Assembly (NCBI GenBank): GCA_027186245.1
Contig: CP114489.1
Span: forward strand, 4,719,501 to 4,783,500
Source: Coriaria nepalensis
Taxonomy: Eukaryota; Streptophyta; Magnoliopsida; Cucurbitales; Coriariaceae
DNA length: 64,000 bases
Reading direction: 5' to 3'
A program made the position numbers and the translations under genes. The notes beneath the pieces are model-generated. The model saw only the letters and a list, made by a program, of their open reading frames with translations. It was not told the DNA's origin and searched no databases. Each line of letters starts with the position of its first letter. The stretch's first letter is position 1. Positions 22,227-34,935 of this stretch are shown one piece after another.

Positions 22227-23062
22227 TAGGTATGAGCGTTAAATCGGATATTGTTATATTCGATCCGATGCAAACGAATACATTTTTTATGTATCGGATA
22301 GGGTATCTAATTCGGTAGGAAAAACTTAAAGAAGATCCAATTAGATCCAATCCTTATAAGATCATATCAAATTCAATGAATATATGATCCGTTATTTTTT
22401 TCTTAAACTTTATGGATCAATTTTTTTGATATAAATTAAAGTTCAAACTTCGAATGATATAAACATATTATAATAATTTATGTACAATATTTAAGTTCTT
22501 TGCTCTATTTTTTGTTTTAGTAATTGTCAAAGTTATACAATAATAATGTACTTTAATAATTTATAATAAATTAAATTGTGTTTTATAAATAAATTTGAAC
22601 AACACAATAGTTAAATTATGTCTAATTATTATTTAAAATTTACTTGCAAACTGAATACAAATCATCACAAATTTATGACAACTGTCAAAATGGTGCCGTG
22701 ATTTAATGAAGAAGCCATCAACGAAGAAAACTTTTCTTCATGGTGAAGGGCTAGCCGAAAGACAGTGCCGGAGGAAAAGCAACGCTAGAGCGGAGAGGTG
22801 GGAGGACATGAGAAGAATAGTGGTTCTTATTAGGTCTACAATTTTAGCCTCTTAAGTCTTAAGTTTTTTTTACATCTTACGTTTGCATGAATTTTGAGTT
22901 TTTTTTTTTTTTTTGAATTACGGGTAACCAATCGGATGCCCGTAATTTAACGTATCAAATCCATAATAAATTTGATTAAATTGAATATCCGATTCAATCA
23001 AATTATTTAAGAGTATGATCCGACACGGATCGGATCGAACTCATATATTTTGCTCATGCCTA
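22227..23062. mobile_element. Non-autonomous hAT element with 11-bp terminal inverted repeats and 8-bp target duplication
   Basis: The left end is taggtatgagc at 22227-22237. The right end is gctcatgccta at 23052-23062, its inverted repeat with one mismatch. The element is flanked by a perfect 8-bp direct duplication, ttttatat, at 22219-22226 and 23063-23070. An 8-bp target duplication with short terminal repeats starting TAGG fits the hAT superfamily. The 836-bp interior has no transposase, and cggat/atccg words recur near both ends. A less AT-rich part (about 22680-22830) may be captured sequence. Confidence 0.8.
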
Positions 23063-23502
23063 TTTTATATGATTGACATGAATGAAAAACGCTTTTGTTT
23101 TTCTTTTCATGGTGTGATAAATAAATAATTATTATATAATTTTTATTAACAAATAAAAAATAACCGATGTAGGCAAAATAGTGCAACCGTGTTACTATAT
23201 ATATATATATTGTTTTTTTTTAAGTTTTCTTACGTTAAGTCCGGACAATATATGGTTAAAGCTTAAAACTAGAATAGTTTATGTGTGCACGTGTGTGTGT
23301 TTTAAGACGTCCATTTTTAATAAGGCTCCTTGGAAAGTTCGGTAACGAGAAGGGATTATTTGGTAAGAAGCGAAAAATTGTTCAACGAAAGGCTCTCATA
23401 AAAAACGTGTGGTCAAAGTATGAATCAACTCCGACGACATTAATTAAGGTCAAACTAAGGGTTAAAATAGTTGGTTCATGTACTAAACCCACACTATAAA
23501 TC

Positions 23503-23982
23503 TTGAAGGAAGAACCAAAAAGAACTACTTCCGTCTTGTGGAGAAAACCCAGACCTTCTAAAAACACCATAACAACATCAGAATCAGAAAACATCACACA
23601 TTCCGCCATATTAATGAGAAGCTTGAGGTCTGATTCAAGTGAAAGTAAGAAGAGCCATTCAGACTTAGAATTGAAGGAGCTAAAAGGGTTTATGGACATG
23701 GGATTTGTGTTTACAGAAGAAGCAAGATCAGATTCAAACTTGGCTTCAATCGTGCCTGCATTGACCAGGTTGGGCAAAGTAGAGGATAATCATTATGATC
23801 ACGAAATTGACGAGTCGGGTATCTCAAGGCCTTATTTTTCTGAATCATGGGATGATCAGCTAAAGAAGAAGAAGGGAAACCCAGTATTGATTATTTGGAA
23901 GCTTCCTTCACTCGATAATGAAACTGACATGAAACATAGTCTTAGAGCTTGGGCTCATACTGTTGCCTCCATTGTTAGATAA
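23503..23982 (+). CDS. DUF1685-family protein (5' end unresolved)
   Basis: The C-terminal region carries the plant DUF1685 signature: S-D-L-E-L-K-E-L-K-G-F-M-D-M-G-F-V-F, then S-I-V-P-A-L-x-R-L-G-K, then R-P-Y-x-S-E-x-W-D, and at the end L-R-A-W-A-H-T-V-A-S-I-V-R before the stop. The family is plant-specific and its biochemical function is not known. The reading frame is open from 23500 but has no ATG until 23614, which would give 122 aa. Family members usually have a first exon with a D-S-x-W-F-E motif that I could not find upstream. Either an acceptor near 23505 joins a distant first exon, or the 5' end is lost. The upstream hAT element (ending at 23062) is close enough to have disturbed the promoter. 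Confidence 0.7.
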   Translation: MKEEPKRTTSVLWRKPRPSKNTITTSESENITHSAILMRSLRSDSSESKKSHSDLELKELKGFMDMGFVFTEEARSDSNLASIVPALTRLGKVEDNHYDHEIDESGISRPYFSESWDDQLKKKKGNPVLIIWKLPSLDNETDMKHSLRAWAHTVASIVR

Positions 23983-26320
23983 CAAGCTCATAACTTATAA
24001 AGTAACAGAATTCCACCTTTTCTTCCCTTTACTTTCGTTGATTTGTGTACAAAATTCTTTATAACTGTCGGTGATAAAGCATTTAGTCTTAGTCTTGGAG
24101 TATACTTGCTTCTTTTTTATTTGGATTAGATGACACAGAAAGAACCTTGTTTTGGGCCGTTTTCTGGAACATTTCAAGGGGTCTTTAGTAGGCTTCCAGC
24201 CTTCTTAATAGTGATTTCGGGTTCACAACCCATTTTATAAGAACATTTTATTCGAGAATTATCATTTGTTTTGCTAGTCCTGAGAAAATGTGTATAAGAC
24301 AGCTACAAGTAAGATGAATTCTTTGATATACAACTAAAATATCATACTCAGATATTACACCACCCATCTTACCATTATCTATTACTTAATTGGCAGCATT
24401 TCACCTAAGAAACTATAATCAGAATAATGCCTTCCAGTTTATTCACTTTTTTTTTTTTTTTTTAATATCTAGACTCCAAAGGGTATTTTTGTCATTTTAG
24501 TGACTCAACAAGAATTTGCATCCATAATTATTTCATAAAGAAAATTGAATTAATCCCTAATTTTATTATAACTTATATCAAATTCTCAAAACATATAAAA
24601 GTTATATATAATGAATACGTAATTTTAACTTTAAATTATAATAAAAATCTAATTTTATTAAATATAAATAAAATAATAGATGAAATGATCTATACACGTT
24701 ACATATTTATTAAGTAATAATTATAATTCTAAATTTATCTAAATTTATAATCTTTATTTATATTTTTATCATTTTTAATTAAAATTTGATATTTTTAATA
24801 CATTTTTCTTTTTCTTCTCCATTTCCACCTTATCAGTTCCCACGATCCTCCTTTACTGCCAACCTTTACCTCTAATATATTGTTGATGCTAACATTTTGC
24901 ATACACATAGCAAAAGATAATTGGTTTTAAATTTAAAATAATTTGAATCGGCAAGTAAGAATCGGTTAATTAATCGATCATTTAAATTGAATAAGTCAGC
25001 CGATTAAAGGAAATGTTTGATCTGTTTAATGGAAATTCGGCTAAATACAAAGTATAGAACTTATTCCTTCTAAAGGTGTTGACCGATATAGATCTATTCA
25101 ACGATCTCTAAATTTTGGAAATCAACTCCTTCAAATAGTTTTATAATTTGTATAGTTCAAATGGTTATATAATTTGTACTGTTGTTGTGTATTGAAAGAG
25201 CTCTATAACAATAGTTTATATCATCTCATTCTTATTTATGATGGAATAAGTTTGATAGAACGAAATATTCAATTTTTCATATCAACCATTTTTATACATC
25301 GTCACTAACAAAATAATAATCGAACATTATGTAGGTTTCATGGTTGCAGAATATTTATCAAATTAGATGGAGAAGAAATATATAGCATTGATTATTTTTC
25401 ATTTATTTTGGTACAAATTATATCGAATGATGATTCTAGTCTTTTTTACATCAACTTTTTAAAAGATTGTCCGTCCTTATGGATCATTATTGATTTTTGG
25501 AACTATTAATTGATAATCGCAACACTATTTTATGATAGTCATTCATTCAATCGTTGATATCTACGAATTTGGATACATCATTTTAGAACTCTGTGATACC
25601 TTCTTTCATTCTTGGACTTACTACTTCTGTCGATTTCTATGGCTCAAATATGACATTCATTATAGGACATACTGTAAAAAGGATTCGCCGCAATATTAAA
25701 GAAATTGAAAACTCTGCATGGCGCAAATCAACATTTGGAAAACAATATTATTTTCTCAATTCATTATATGATAGAGTGGAGTCCATCACTCCATTGAGTC
25801 AAATTAGACATGCCTTTAAATGACTAATAAAACCTTAAGCTAAGTAAGAGAAAGAGAAGAAAAAAAAAAAAATCAGAGTCGGAAACTTCGGTGCAGTATA
25901 TAAATGGATCTTGATCATTCCTTAGTATCACATTCACTTTTTGGGTTCTCATACTTCAAGCAATGAAGGTCAGGAACAATAGTTCCTTCAATTCCATACT
26001 ACTATTTTCATGCAACCCTGTCATGCCTCTAGGCAAGTCTAAAGATTATATTCTGCAAGATCATCCAAGGTTCTAGTGATGCAATACACCTGACCGTTAT
26101 GAGAGGTAAAGACCACTGAATTTTGAAGCCGGCAAATGCAAAGAGGACCATTTATGTCTCAACACTACGAGCACGGCACTATGAACAATTCTTCTGAACC
26201 TCTCTACTTCGAGCGGATAAGAGCAATGCAGAAATAACAAGATTCAGAGCTCCTCTAATGGTTTCTGCACTGTCATGACAAGGAGGATCAAATAGAGGTA
26301 GCAAGCCAATAAATTGCCAT
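23983..26320. other. Intergenic region, one unrecognised ORF
   Basis: AT-rich with no conserved domain seen. An open frame at 25593-25823 on the plus strand (76 codons) has no family I recognise and no splice or promoter context, so it is not called as a gene. A T run lies at 24449-24463. Confidence 0.4.
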
Positions 26321-26700
26321 GGACCCTAGACTCTCTTTTGTCTTCTCAGTAACTTCCTGTAAGACAACAGAAAATACAACATAAGTACAGGGTGTTGAGT
26401 TGACAATAAGAATATGTAGAAGTTAACATTCGAGTCTTCTCACAAGAATTACAAAAAATCCTTCTTCTTTGGCTAAACAATCTATTTCGTGAGATATTTT
26501 GAGAAGAAGAAAAAAAGGAATCGCAGAAGATAGAGTAGGGGAAGAAAACCAGAAACTCAGAAAACCCGAAACAAAACAAAAAAATTAAAGGAAGGGGAAG
26601 TGAAAATCAACCTCAAATGCAGGATTCATGAACAAAGTTTTGAGATTTTTGCGAGAAGGAGAAATCGAAAAGGAGTATAAAGCTCTGTTTCGTACAAGTA
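26320..26700 (-). other. Possible 5' exon and leader of an unrecognised minus-strand transcript
   Basis: On the minus strand a CT-rich leader precedes an ATG at about 26631 encoding M-N-P-A-F-E. A GT (GTTGAT) follows, then about 250 nt with intron-like composition ending in a pyrimidine-rich tttacag at about 26355, then a further open stretch, [11 protein letters not shown]. After that stops appear. It looks like the start of a real or former gene, or a non-coding transcript. I cannot assign a family. Confidence 0.25.
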
Positions 26701-27221
26701 CCGCGAGCTTCAAATTTAGGGATTTGGATCTTTTTCTTTAATAAATTCCGCCACATAGCAGATGGCTCCGATCAGCATGAGGGGTCGCCTCTAACATACT
26801 GGGCATGTTTTGATTCAATAGAATACCAGCTGGCAGAAGTGGTAAGTGCTACTATGCCAGAATTTCTCCAGTCAGAAAGAATGTCGTTGGTTTTATTAGT
26901 TTGGCTTGCATTCATGATTATTATGTCGATTAAGTAGACTCAGTTTAAGATAATAAAAAATGTTTGATTCGACAACATTCAGTTTAGACTCGGAAAATTA
27001 ATTAAACGCGTTTGATTGTGGTTTAAGTATCTATTCACCCTCTTGAGATGTAAATCCGACATTGCCTAAGGTTAAAGACTTGGAAGTTGCAGCCAAAAAC
27101 CTTGACCCTTTTCCCCACATCACTTTCATTTTTTAGGACAAAAACCAGCTGTAATCTTAACACACTTCAAGCTCACTTCCACTTAGCTAAGCTCACTACC
27201 CACTTCTCTCCCTCCTCAACC

Positions 27222-28520
27222 ATGAAACCACGGCCACAAGCTTTTCTCCTCACTCTCCTCCTCCTCTTTTCCGCCGCTTCCCCCGCCGTTCCTCGACCAC
27301 TCTCCCCCACTCCTGCGCCAACTTCCTCCCCATCACCAAACAAAACCACTCCCGCCACGTCATCATCTTCCTCAACTCTCGACCCAAAACAACTTAGGGC
27401 CCTCCAATCTCTCAACATCCCCACCTCAAGAGACCCATGCATTCGGCCTTCCTTTCACAACGCCACCGATTGCGATTTCTCCAAGCCATTCCGCCACCTC
27501 ACCTCACTCCTCCTCGTCAACTGCTCAGACGACGTCGCTTTGTCCTTCACGGCCCTCAAATCCCTCTCCACCCTCCACACACTTCAGTTCCTCAATTGCC
27601 CCATTTCCCCTATCCGCTTCCCTTCCGAACTCATCTCTTCCCTCCGCTCCTTCTCCGCCGTTAACAGCCTCCGGAGGCTCTCCGGTGTCTGGCTCAGCCG
27701 CCTCCAAAACATCACCGATCTAACCGTTTCCAACGTCCCTGTCTCTGCCTCTGGCCCTTATGTAATTGTAGGCAACATGAAATTTCTCCAGTCCTTAGTC
27801 ATTTCTCACGCAAATCTTACCGGATCTATCCCTAAACACCTCAATCTCAATCTTACCCACATTGATTTTTCCGGCAATAAGCTCGAAGGAAAAATACCCA
27901 GTTCGATTACACTTCTCGAAAACCTCGAATATCTAAATCTGTCCTCTAATTCACTCAATGGAGAAATACCCATTTCAATTGGTGACCTGATGTCCCTTCA
28001 AAATCTCTCCTTTGCCTCGAATTCTCTTTCCGGATCCATCCCTGAATCAATGTCAGCCATTCCGGGACTACTTCACTTAGACCTGAGCTCAAACCAGTTT
28101 AATGGGACGATCCCGAGATTCATTTCGGAAATGAAGAGCTTGAAGTACTTAAATCTCGAAAACAATGCGTTCCATGGGATTATGCCTTTTAATGGATCGT
28201 TTCTGAAGAGATTGGTTGTGTTCAAGATAGGTGGGAATAGTAATTTATGTTATAACCATTCAAGTTTGTCATCAAAATTGAAGCTTGGGATTGCTCCCTG
28301 TGATAAGCATGGCTTGCCTATGTCCCCACCTCCGGCTAAGGACGACTCAACTTCGGATGATAGTGGCAGTGATTATGATGATGATGATGAGGATGATACG
28401 AGTAAGAAGAAAGATCACCATCATGGGCCTAATAAGGTAGTTCTTGGAGTTGCAATCGGGCTTTCTTCTATTGTGTTCCTCATTGTTTTCTTAGTTCTTC
28501 TATCAAAGTGGTGTGGTTGA
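27222..28520 (+). CDS. RLP51: LRR receptor-like protein, RLP51/SNC2-RLP55 type
   Basis: A single-exon gene of 432 aa. I chose the ATG at 27222 over the in-frame one at 27087 because it starts a clean signal peptide ([20 protein letters not shown]) and gives the length of Arabidopsis RLP51 (about 431 aa). Order: signal peptide; a Pro/Ser/Thr-rich linker (about residues 27-70); an N-terminal cap with paired Cys; about six to eight LRRs with the plant L-x-x-L-x-x-N-x-L-x-G-x-I-P pattern (residues 190-365); an acidic stalk (about 395-415); a KKKDHHH patch; one membrane segment near 410-430; and a tail of only about four residues (K-W-C-G). There is no kinase, so it must signal through partners. 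The membrane segment starts G-V-A-I-G, a GxxxG motif. In Arabidopsis this family is linked to immunity (SNC2). Confidence 0.88.
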   Translation: MKPRPQAFLLTLLLLFSAASPAVPRPLSPTPAPTSSPSPNKTTPATSSSSSTLDPKQLRALQSLNIPTSRDPCIRPSFHNATDCDFSKPFRHLTSLLLVNCSDDVALSFTALKSLSTLHTLQFLNCPISPIRFPSELISSLRSFSAVNSLRRLSGVWLSRLQNITDLTVSNVPVSASGPYVIVGNMKFLQSLVISHANLTGSIPKHLNLNLTHIDFSGNKLEGKIPSSITLLENLEYLNLSSNSLNGEIPISIGDLMSLQNLSFASNSLSGSIPESMSAIPGLLHLDLSSNQFNGTIPRFISEMKSLKYLNLENNAFHGIMPFNGSFLKRLVVFKIGGNSNLCYNHSSLSSKLKLGIAPCDKHGLPMSPPPAKDDSTSDDSGSDYDDDDEDDTSKKKDHHHGPNKVVLGVAIGLSSIVFLIVFLVLLSKWCG

Positions 28521-29605
28521 GTTACTTTACAAGTTAGAAGATCATGTTTAGAGTAGGCGAAATTTCAAATTTCAAATATGAGAGATGAGTTTGATTCATT
28601 TATTATTATTCGTATACATTTAATCGTCAAAAAAAGAAGTTGAAATTGAGAGAGAACGAAATGGAAAAGTTCAGAAACCAGGAACGTGAACATCATTAAT
28701 TGGTGTTTTCATGATGGCCATGCTCTGTTCCTAATGAGCAGGGGGAGATATCGCACTGGCCAGTGGGGTTTCAATTTTATTTTATTTTTTATTTTTGACC
28801 GTTAGGGTGTATTATTATTTCTTAGCTTACTACATACAAGGGATTTGAAGTCTAAAAGTAAGTTGAGTTTCCCTTTTTTATCCTTTTTTCTTTTTGAGGT
28901 AATTAAGAAACTACATTGAGTTGGGAACACGTTATGCTTATTTACGTTTTTGTTGTTTTTTTTTCTCCTTTACGTACAAGCATTTTCATGTATGCATTTC
29001 TTTCTTCACGCAAATTATTTATTTATTTATGAATGGTTCGATTATTACCTAAACTGGCACTACTTCGCTTTAAATGTGATTCGCAATGAACATGAATGAA
29101 GGGTCTTAGGTCCCAAAGAGGCCTAAATGCTTAGAGACGGTCCACTTTCAATGAAGCTCCTCTGTTTTCAGGGTTTTTTATGGTATAAGGAGGCGATATG
29201 GACATCTCTTTTCTTTTATTGAGAAATCGATAACATTGCTTACAATTAAAACGGAACACTAAGTACATAATTGAAAATTATTCTACGTGGGACCCACCTT
29301 TGATTACAATTAATAACTAAAAAAGAAAAAGAAAAAGAAAAAAAAGAAAAAAAAGAAAAAAGAAAAAGGCATCAGCCCATTTAGAGTGATGATTCGCAGA
29401 TGGGAAGTTATGAAGAGTGATGATTTTTTCTGCCTCATCATCTACCATATGGATCATCATGGTTACACCAAATGAGGGGCCGACCTACCAAGTTGTCAAT
29501 CTTGTTCTATCTTGTTTATGTCTCACGGGCAAAAACACCTATGATTTCCGCAGCTGTCCTGTTTCAGCATCCAACGTTGTGACTAGTGGGAGAATATCGG
29601 AATTT
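28521..29605. other. Spacer downstream of the RLP51-like gene
   Basis: It holds the 3' UTR of the RLP gene. A T-rich stretch lies at 28770-28800 and a purine-rich (aaaag)n run at 29318-29368. No gene was recognised. The next gene runs toward it on the minus strand. Confidence 0.5.
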
Positions 29606-32049
29606 CATACCAGAAACCTCAACAAGAACGAGACCCATCTTTAAAATAATGAAACCGATTGAAATCCCTCAACACGATCTCCCTCATAGTAGCCTTGGAC
29701 ATAAACTTAGCCATCTCATGAAAGTCCCCACAAACCCGTAAATTCTTCGTTACCCTAATCGTCTTTCCTGGCGGCAAACTCAATTTCCCGAAAGCCATGG
29801 CTAATTTCTCACTGTGACCATAAAGAGCAACTTCTTCCTCCACCTCATCCCCGTTAATCAAAGCATACTTCGTTTTTTAACTATACCCTTCTTCCTTCAT
29901 CCTCACTCTCATCTTCTTTAGTACTAGGTCTATCTTCTTAGCTTGAGGATGTGAACTATATTCCCAGCAACAAAGATATTGACTTCGCCTTTGACCTCTA
30001 TCCAACTACACCTCGGATTCTTTTTCAAACCTCTTCGGCTGATTTTCTGCCTCATTTTCTTCACCTCTTCCCACTTCTCAGCCTCCGCATAGATGTTAGC
30101 CAAAAGCGCATAATAGCATGTGTTTTCTGGCTCCAATTCGAAAACATGTTCCGCCACTTTCTCAGCTAATTTAACATCATGGTGAATTCTACAACCACAC
30201 AGCAAAGCACCCCATATTGTAGCACCTGGCTTCATCGGCATTTGTTCGATGAACCTATATGCTTTTGAAAGTTTACCCATTCGAGCAAGAAGATCTACCA
30301 TGCAAGGATAGTGCTCGAAGTTAGGCTCAATGTTATATTCGTTTTTCATAATGTTAAAGAACTTCCATCCTTCATCCAAGCGTAAAGTATAGGACGAACG
30401 ACACTTCGTCGGGTTGAATCCTAGAAAGTCTCATCTCATTAAATGCATTGATAGCTCCATTTCGAAACCCGTGCATGCCATACCAGCTATCATCACTGTC
30501 CATGAAACAAGTTCTTTTTCTAGCAATCATATCAAATAGTGATTGTGCAATAACTAATGCCCCACATTTTACGTACATATCAACAAGCGCGTAAACAACG
30601 TATTTATCTGAATAATTTCGGTTTTTCAAAATGTATCCATGGATCTCTCTTCCTTTATCTAAAGTCGCAAGGCTAGCACAGGCAGGAAGAACACATGCCA
30701 TTGTTACGTTATTCGGTTTCAATTCTCACTGCATCTGCAAAAACAAATTAAGTGCTTCATTGGGAAGAGAGTTTTTGGAGTAACCTCCAACCATTGTTTT
30801 CCATGATATAATGTCTCTCATAGTCATTTTATAAAACACCCTTTGAGCATCTTCCATGCTGCCACATTTAGCATGCATATCCATGAAAGCATTACACACA
30901 AACAGATTGGACTCCAACCTATGATCTCTAACATAGTCATGAATACTTTTCCTGTTATCCAAACACCCTAGCACCTGCATGAAGAATACTTGTTAATGGT
31001 GAAAATATCCGGCTTCATTCCTTCACATTTCATCTTATGGAATAGTTTTATAGCAATCATTGAAGTCCATGTTACAACACTTCTTTCTTCCATCTTATCA
31101 AATACTTTTATGGCACCAGTCAAATCCCCACATATTTGCACAACCCACAAGAACATTCACCATAGTAGCCAAATCCACATCAATATCAGCATACAACATG
31201 TTTATACAGAACTTAATTGCCTTCTCTGAAAGACCCCATTTGTAACATACCCGCTTATCATAGTGTTCCTTGATATGACATCTCTGTCAGGCAATTCATC
31301 GAACTCCTTCCGTGCATTTTCTATCTTTCTACACTTGAAGTAGAAGGCATTGAGTGAATTCACAACGGTGTTAAAATAATCAAAACCCAACCTGTATAAA
31401 CGACAATGAACTTGTCTAACTTCTTCTACCCTACCAACTGCAGCAAAGCATTTTAAAATACTCGAAAATGTAGAAGAATTCGGGTCAATTTCCAACATGA
31501 GCATCTTCTTGAACAAAGATATGCTTTCTTCAAATTTTTCGATTTTAGCATACTCACTGATCATTAAGTTCCAGAGGTAAACTTTGTTATTCAAGACCTT
31601 ATCGAAAATCCGTCTCCCGTTTTTCAATTCGCTGCAATTTACGTCAACTAAAATCCCATTAGAATCGATTATGGAATGGACCCTTTTACCATCTCGTAGA
31701 GACTTGTGTATAGCACAAAGTTGCAAGACGGAACAATAAGCTTTCAAGTGGAGATCAGATTTTTTAGACCTGCTAAGAAGTTCTATAGCCCTTTTTAGAT
31801 ACCCATTTCACAAAAATTGAAAATTTCGGTGTTAACATCAATTTTGACATTGTTATTGGATTTGATTAGTGAGGCAGAAGCACAAGTATATGTACAATGA
31901 GTCGAAGTAGAAGATGATGAAAAACCTTTTGAAATTGGTTTCAGGAAGAGAAAAGAAGTTGGGGATTTTTCGTGGATTGAGTTGTGATCATTGTGGGCAA
32001 GCGGAGAAGAAAGCCATAATATATGAGAGGTTTTTACCGCCATTAACAT
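29606..32049 (-). pseudogene. DOT4: DOT4-like PPR-DYW editing factor, pseudogene
   Basis: Read from 32049 to 29606 on the minus strand, the pieces align in order with Arabidopsis DOT4 (At4g18750): an N-terminal plastid-targeting-like part, PPR repeats such as K-A-Y-C-S-V-L-Q-L-C-A and D-V-I-S-R-N-T-M-I-S-G-Y, then WGALLCGCRIHHDVKLAEK, the E region, and the DYW deaminase with G-H-S-E-K-L-A-M-A and R-V-C-G-D-F-H. DOT4 is a plastid RNA-editing factor for rpoC1. Here the frame breaks at about 31800, 31230, 30970, 30725, 30375 and 29925. In the zinc-binding CGDCH the second Cys is now Phe. A TGA replaces an Arg codon at 29616-29618, just before the final G-F-W. No single message could encode it. 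Confidence 0.88.
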
Positions 32050-32237
32050 GGCTTGAAAAGGTAGAAAAGTTTTTTATACCAACAAACGAAAGATTAAAAA
32101 GAGCAGTGAATTTATGTGAAGAGCGAGGTGAGACACATGGTTAGCAACCTTGTGGACTGAGTGCTTTTGGATACGCATATATATATATATATATATTCTC
32201 TGAGGGTCTGAAAATTTTCCGGGAAAAATCTAAAGAT

Positions 32238-33225
32238 ATGGATATACTTCGCTTTCCTGGTTTTCTCTCTCTGGGCAAGAGACTCGTTGTGGGAAGATCC
32301 ATTTTCTTTGTAAAAGGTACGAATGTATTCCCGAACTTGCTTTTATCAAGCTCGATCTCTCATTTGGTTTCAACTTAAATTGATGTAGTCTGGATATTTA
32401 GGGTCATGAAATTTTGTGGGCTAAATATGTGAGGGATCATTCTTGATGCAGCTTGTTAAATTTGGCTGAGATATTGCAGATGCTGCTACTTCACTCTTTA
32501 ATTCCAGAAACCGTTCCCTGCTATTATCTATTTCTTCAAGTGGACGATCCGAAGGAGAAAGACGAGAACAACCTTCCCGGAGAAGTTCCGACTCAGGAAA
32601 AAAAGCGGCAAAAAACAATGTGAATAAGAGCAAGAAACCCAACTCATCTAACCAGGAAGAGATCATTGCTCTATTTAGACGGATACAATCATCCATTGGT
32701 AAGGAACGGTCAACCAAAAGCAGTAAGAAAGAAGATTCCAACTCATCCAAATATGCAGCAGTTCCAGCAGATTCATTTCTTAGGGTTCTTGGTGAATCAA
32801 GCAAAGAAGCTAAAGGTGACTGCATTATTAATTTATTGATTATTACCATAATGTCTGTTTTGCTTTCTTTTTAGATTTTCTAATTTTGTTCGGGTAAAGG
32901 TGGAAAAATGTTAAGAAACAGCAGAAGAAAGTCTGGCGAGGAACAGAGTACACGGAATGGTAGCCGGCAGGAAGAGTTTAAGTTATCTCGGCCACCTTCT
33001 AAATTTGTGAAGAAATCACCAATTCCATTTCCCTCTGCCCAAAGAGTAAAGGTACTCGAGATGAGCGATGAAGAAGCCGAGCCAGGAAATGGAATAGAGG
33101 AGTTGAAGTTGGCAATAACAGAAGAAATGAAACTTGCTCAGCTGAAAGAAATAGCAAAGTCTAGAGGAATTAAAGGTTACTCCAAACTGAAGAAGAAAGA
33201 GCTTCAACAATTGCTCACATCCTAA
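32238..33225 (+). CDS. Rho termination factor N-terminal-domain protein (At4g18740-like)
   Basis: Three exons, 32238-32316, 32480-32815 and 32900-33225, joined at GT-AG sites with matching phases, give 741 nt, which is 246 aa plus stop. The N-terminus is basic and Ser/Leu-rich without acidic residues after the first few, which suggests a plastid or mitochondrial transit peptide. The middle is Ser/Lys-rich. The last 35 residues form a Rho-N/SAP-like helix-turn-helix: L-A-Q-L-K-E-I-A-K-S-R-G-I-K-G-Y then L-K-K-K-E-L-Q-Q-L-L, a nucleic-acid-binding fold. It is transcribed divergently from the DOT4-like pseudogene, with starts about 190 bp apart. The Arabidopsis neighbour At4g18740, also annotated with this domain, has about the same length. 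The precise role is unknown. Confidence 0.8.
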
Positions 33226-33556
33226 AGCCCCTTTCGCTGCAAAATTTCCTTTACACTCCCCTTCTGCTTCTTGTTATTTTGGAAAGTGGAATTTTTTGCT
33301 TTGCATTCTTTACCCTTTTATCGAGTGAAATTGGACAATATGAATGGCATGAAAACTAATCAAAAAAATGAAAGCATCTTCAAGAAACGATAAGAAACAA
33401 AACACAAAATCCACCATTAAGTCCTATTGATCACTCCGAAAGGAAATAGAGTCTGATAGACTAACAAGTAGAGAAGGTATTAAGGGGTATAACAAATTAT
33501 AAAAATCAAAACAAGGCCAGTTCATCATTGAGTACACACTGAGATTTCTATTTCTC

Positions 33557-34764
<1,208 letters not shown>

Positions 34765-34858
34765 TTGTATTCTAATTGTGGCGATTGAGATTAACGCAGC
34801 TAAGGGGAAAGAGGTACAGAGTGAGGGGGAGATGGCCAGATTGCCGAATCCTAATTTC

Positions 34859-34866
34859 TAGGGTTT
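34859..34866 (-). promoter_or_regulatory. Telo-box (AAACCCTA) in the RPL11 promoter
   Basis: The plus strand reads tagggttt about 95 bp upstream of the ATG. Telo-boxes are typical of plant ribosomal protein promoters. A pyrimidine-rich leader (minus strand, about 34800-34840) follows it. The equivalent place in the duplicate at 42228-42235 is mutated. Confidence 0.6.
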
Positions 34867-34935
34867 TTGTTACGTGCTGGGAATGTGGTGGTCCGCGGAT
34901 GAACGGAATTGACGTTAATGCCCCCTAAACGGTTT

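Noticed and set aside
27173..27707. Minus-strand ORFs (27173-27442, 27525-27707) and the plus-strand ORF 27437-27664.
   Set aside because: They are antisense or frame-shifted readings of the GC-richer RLP51-like coding sequence.
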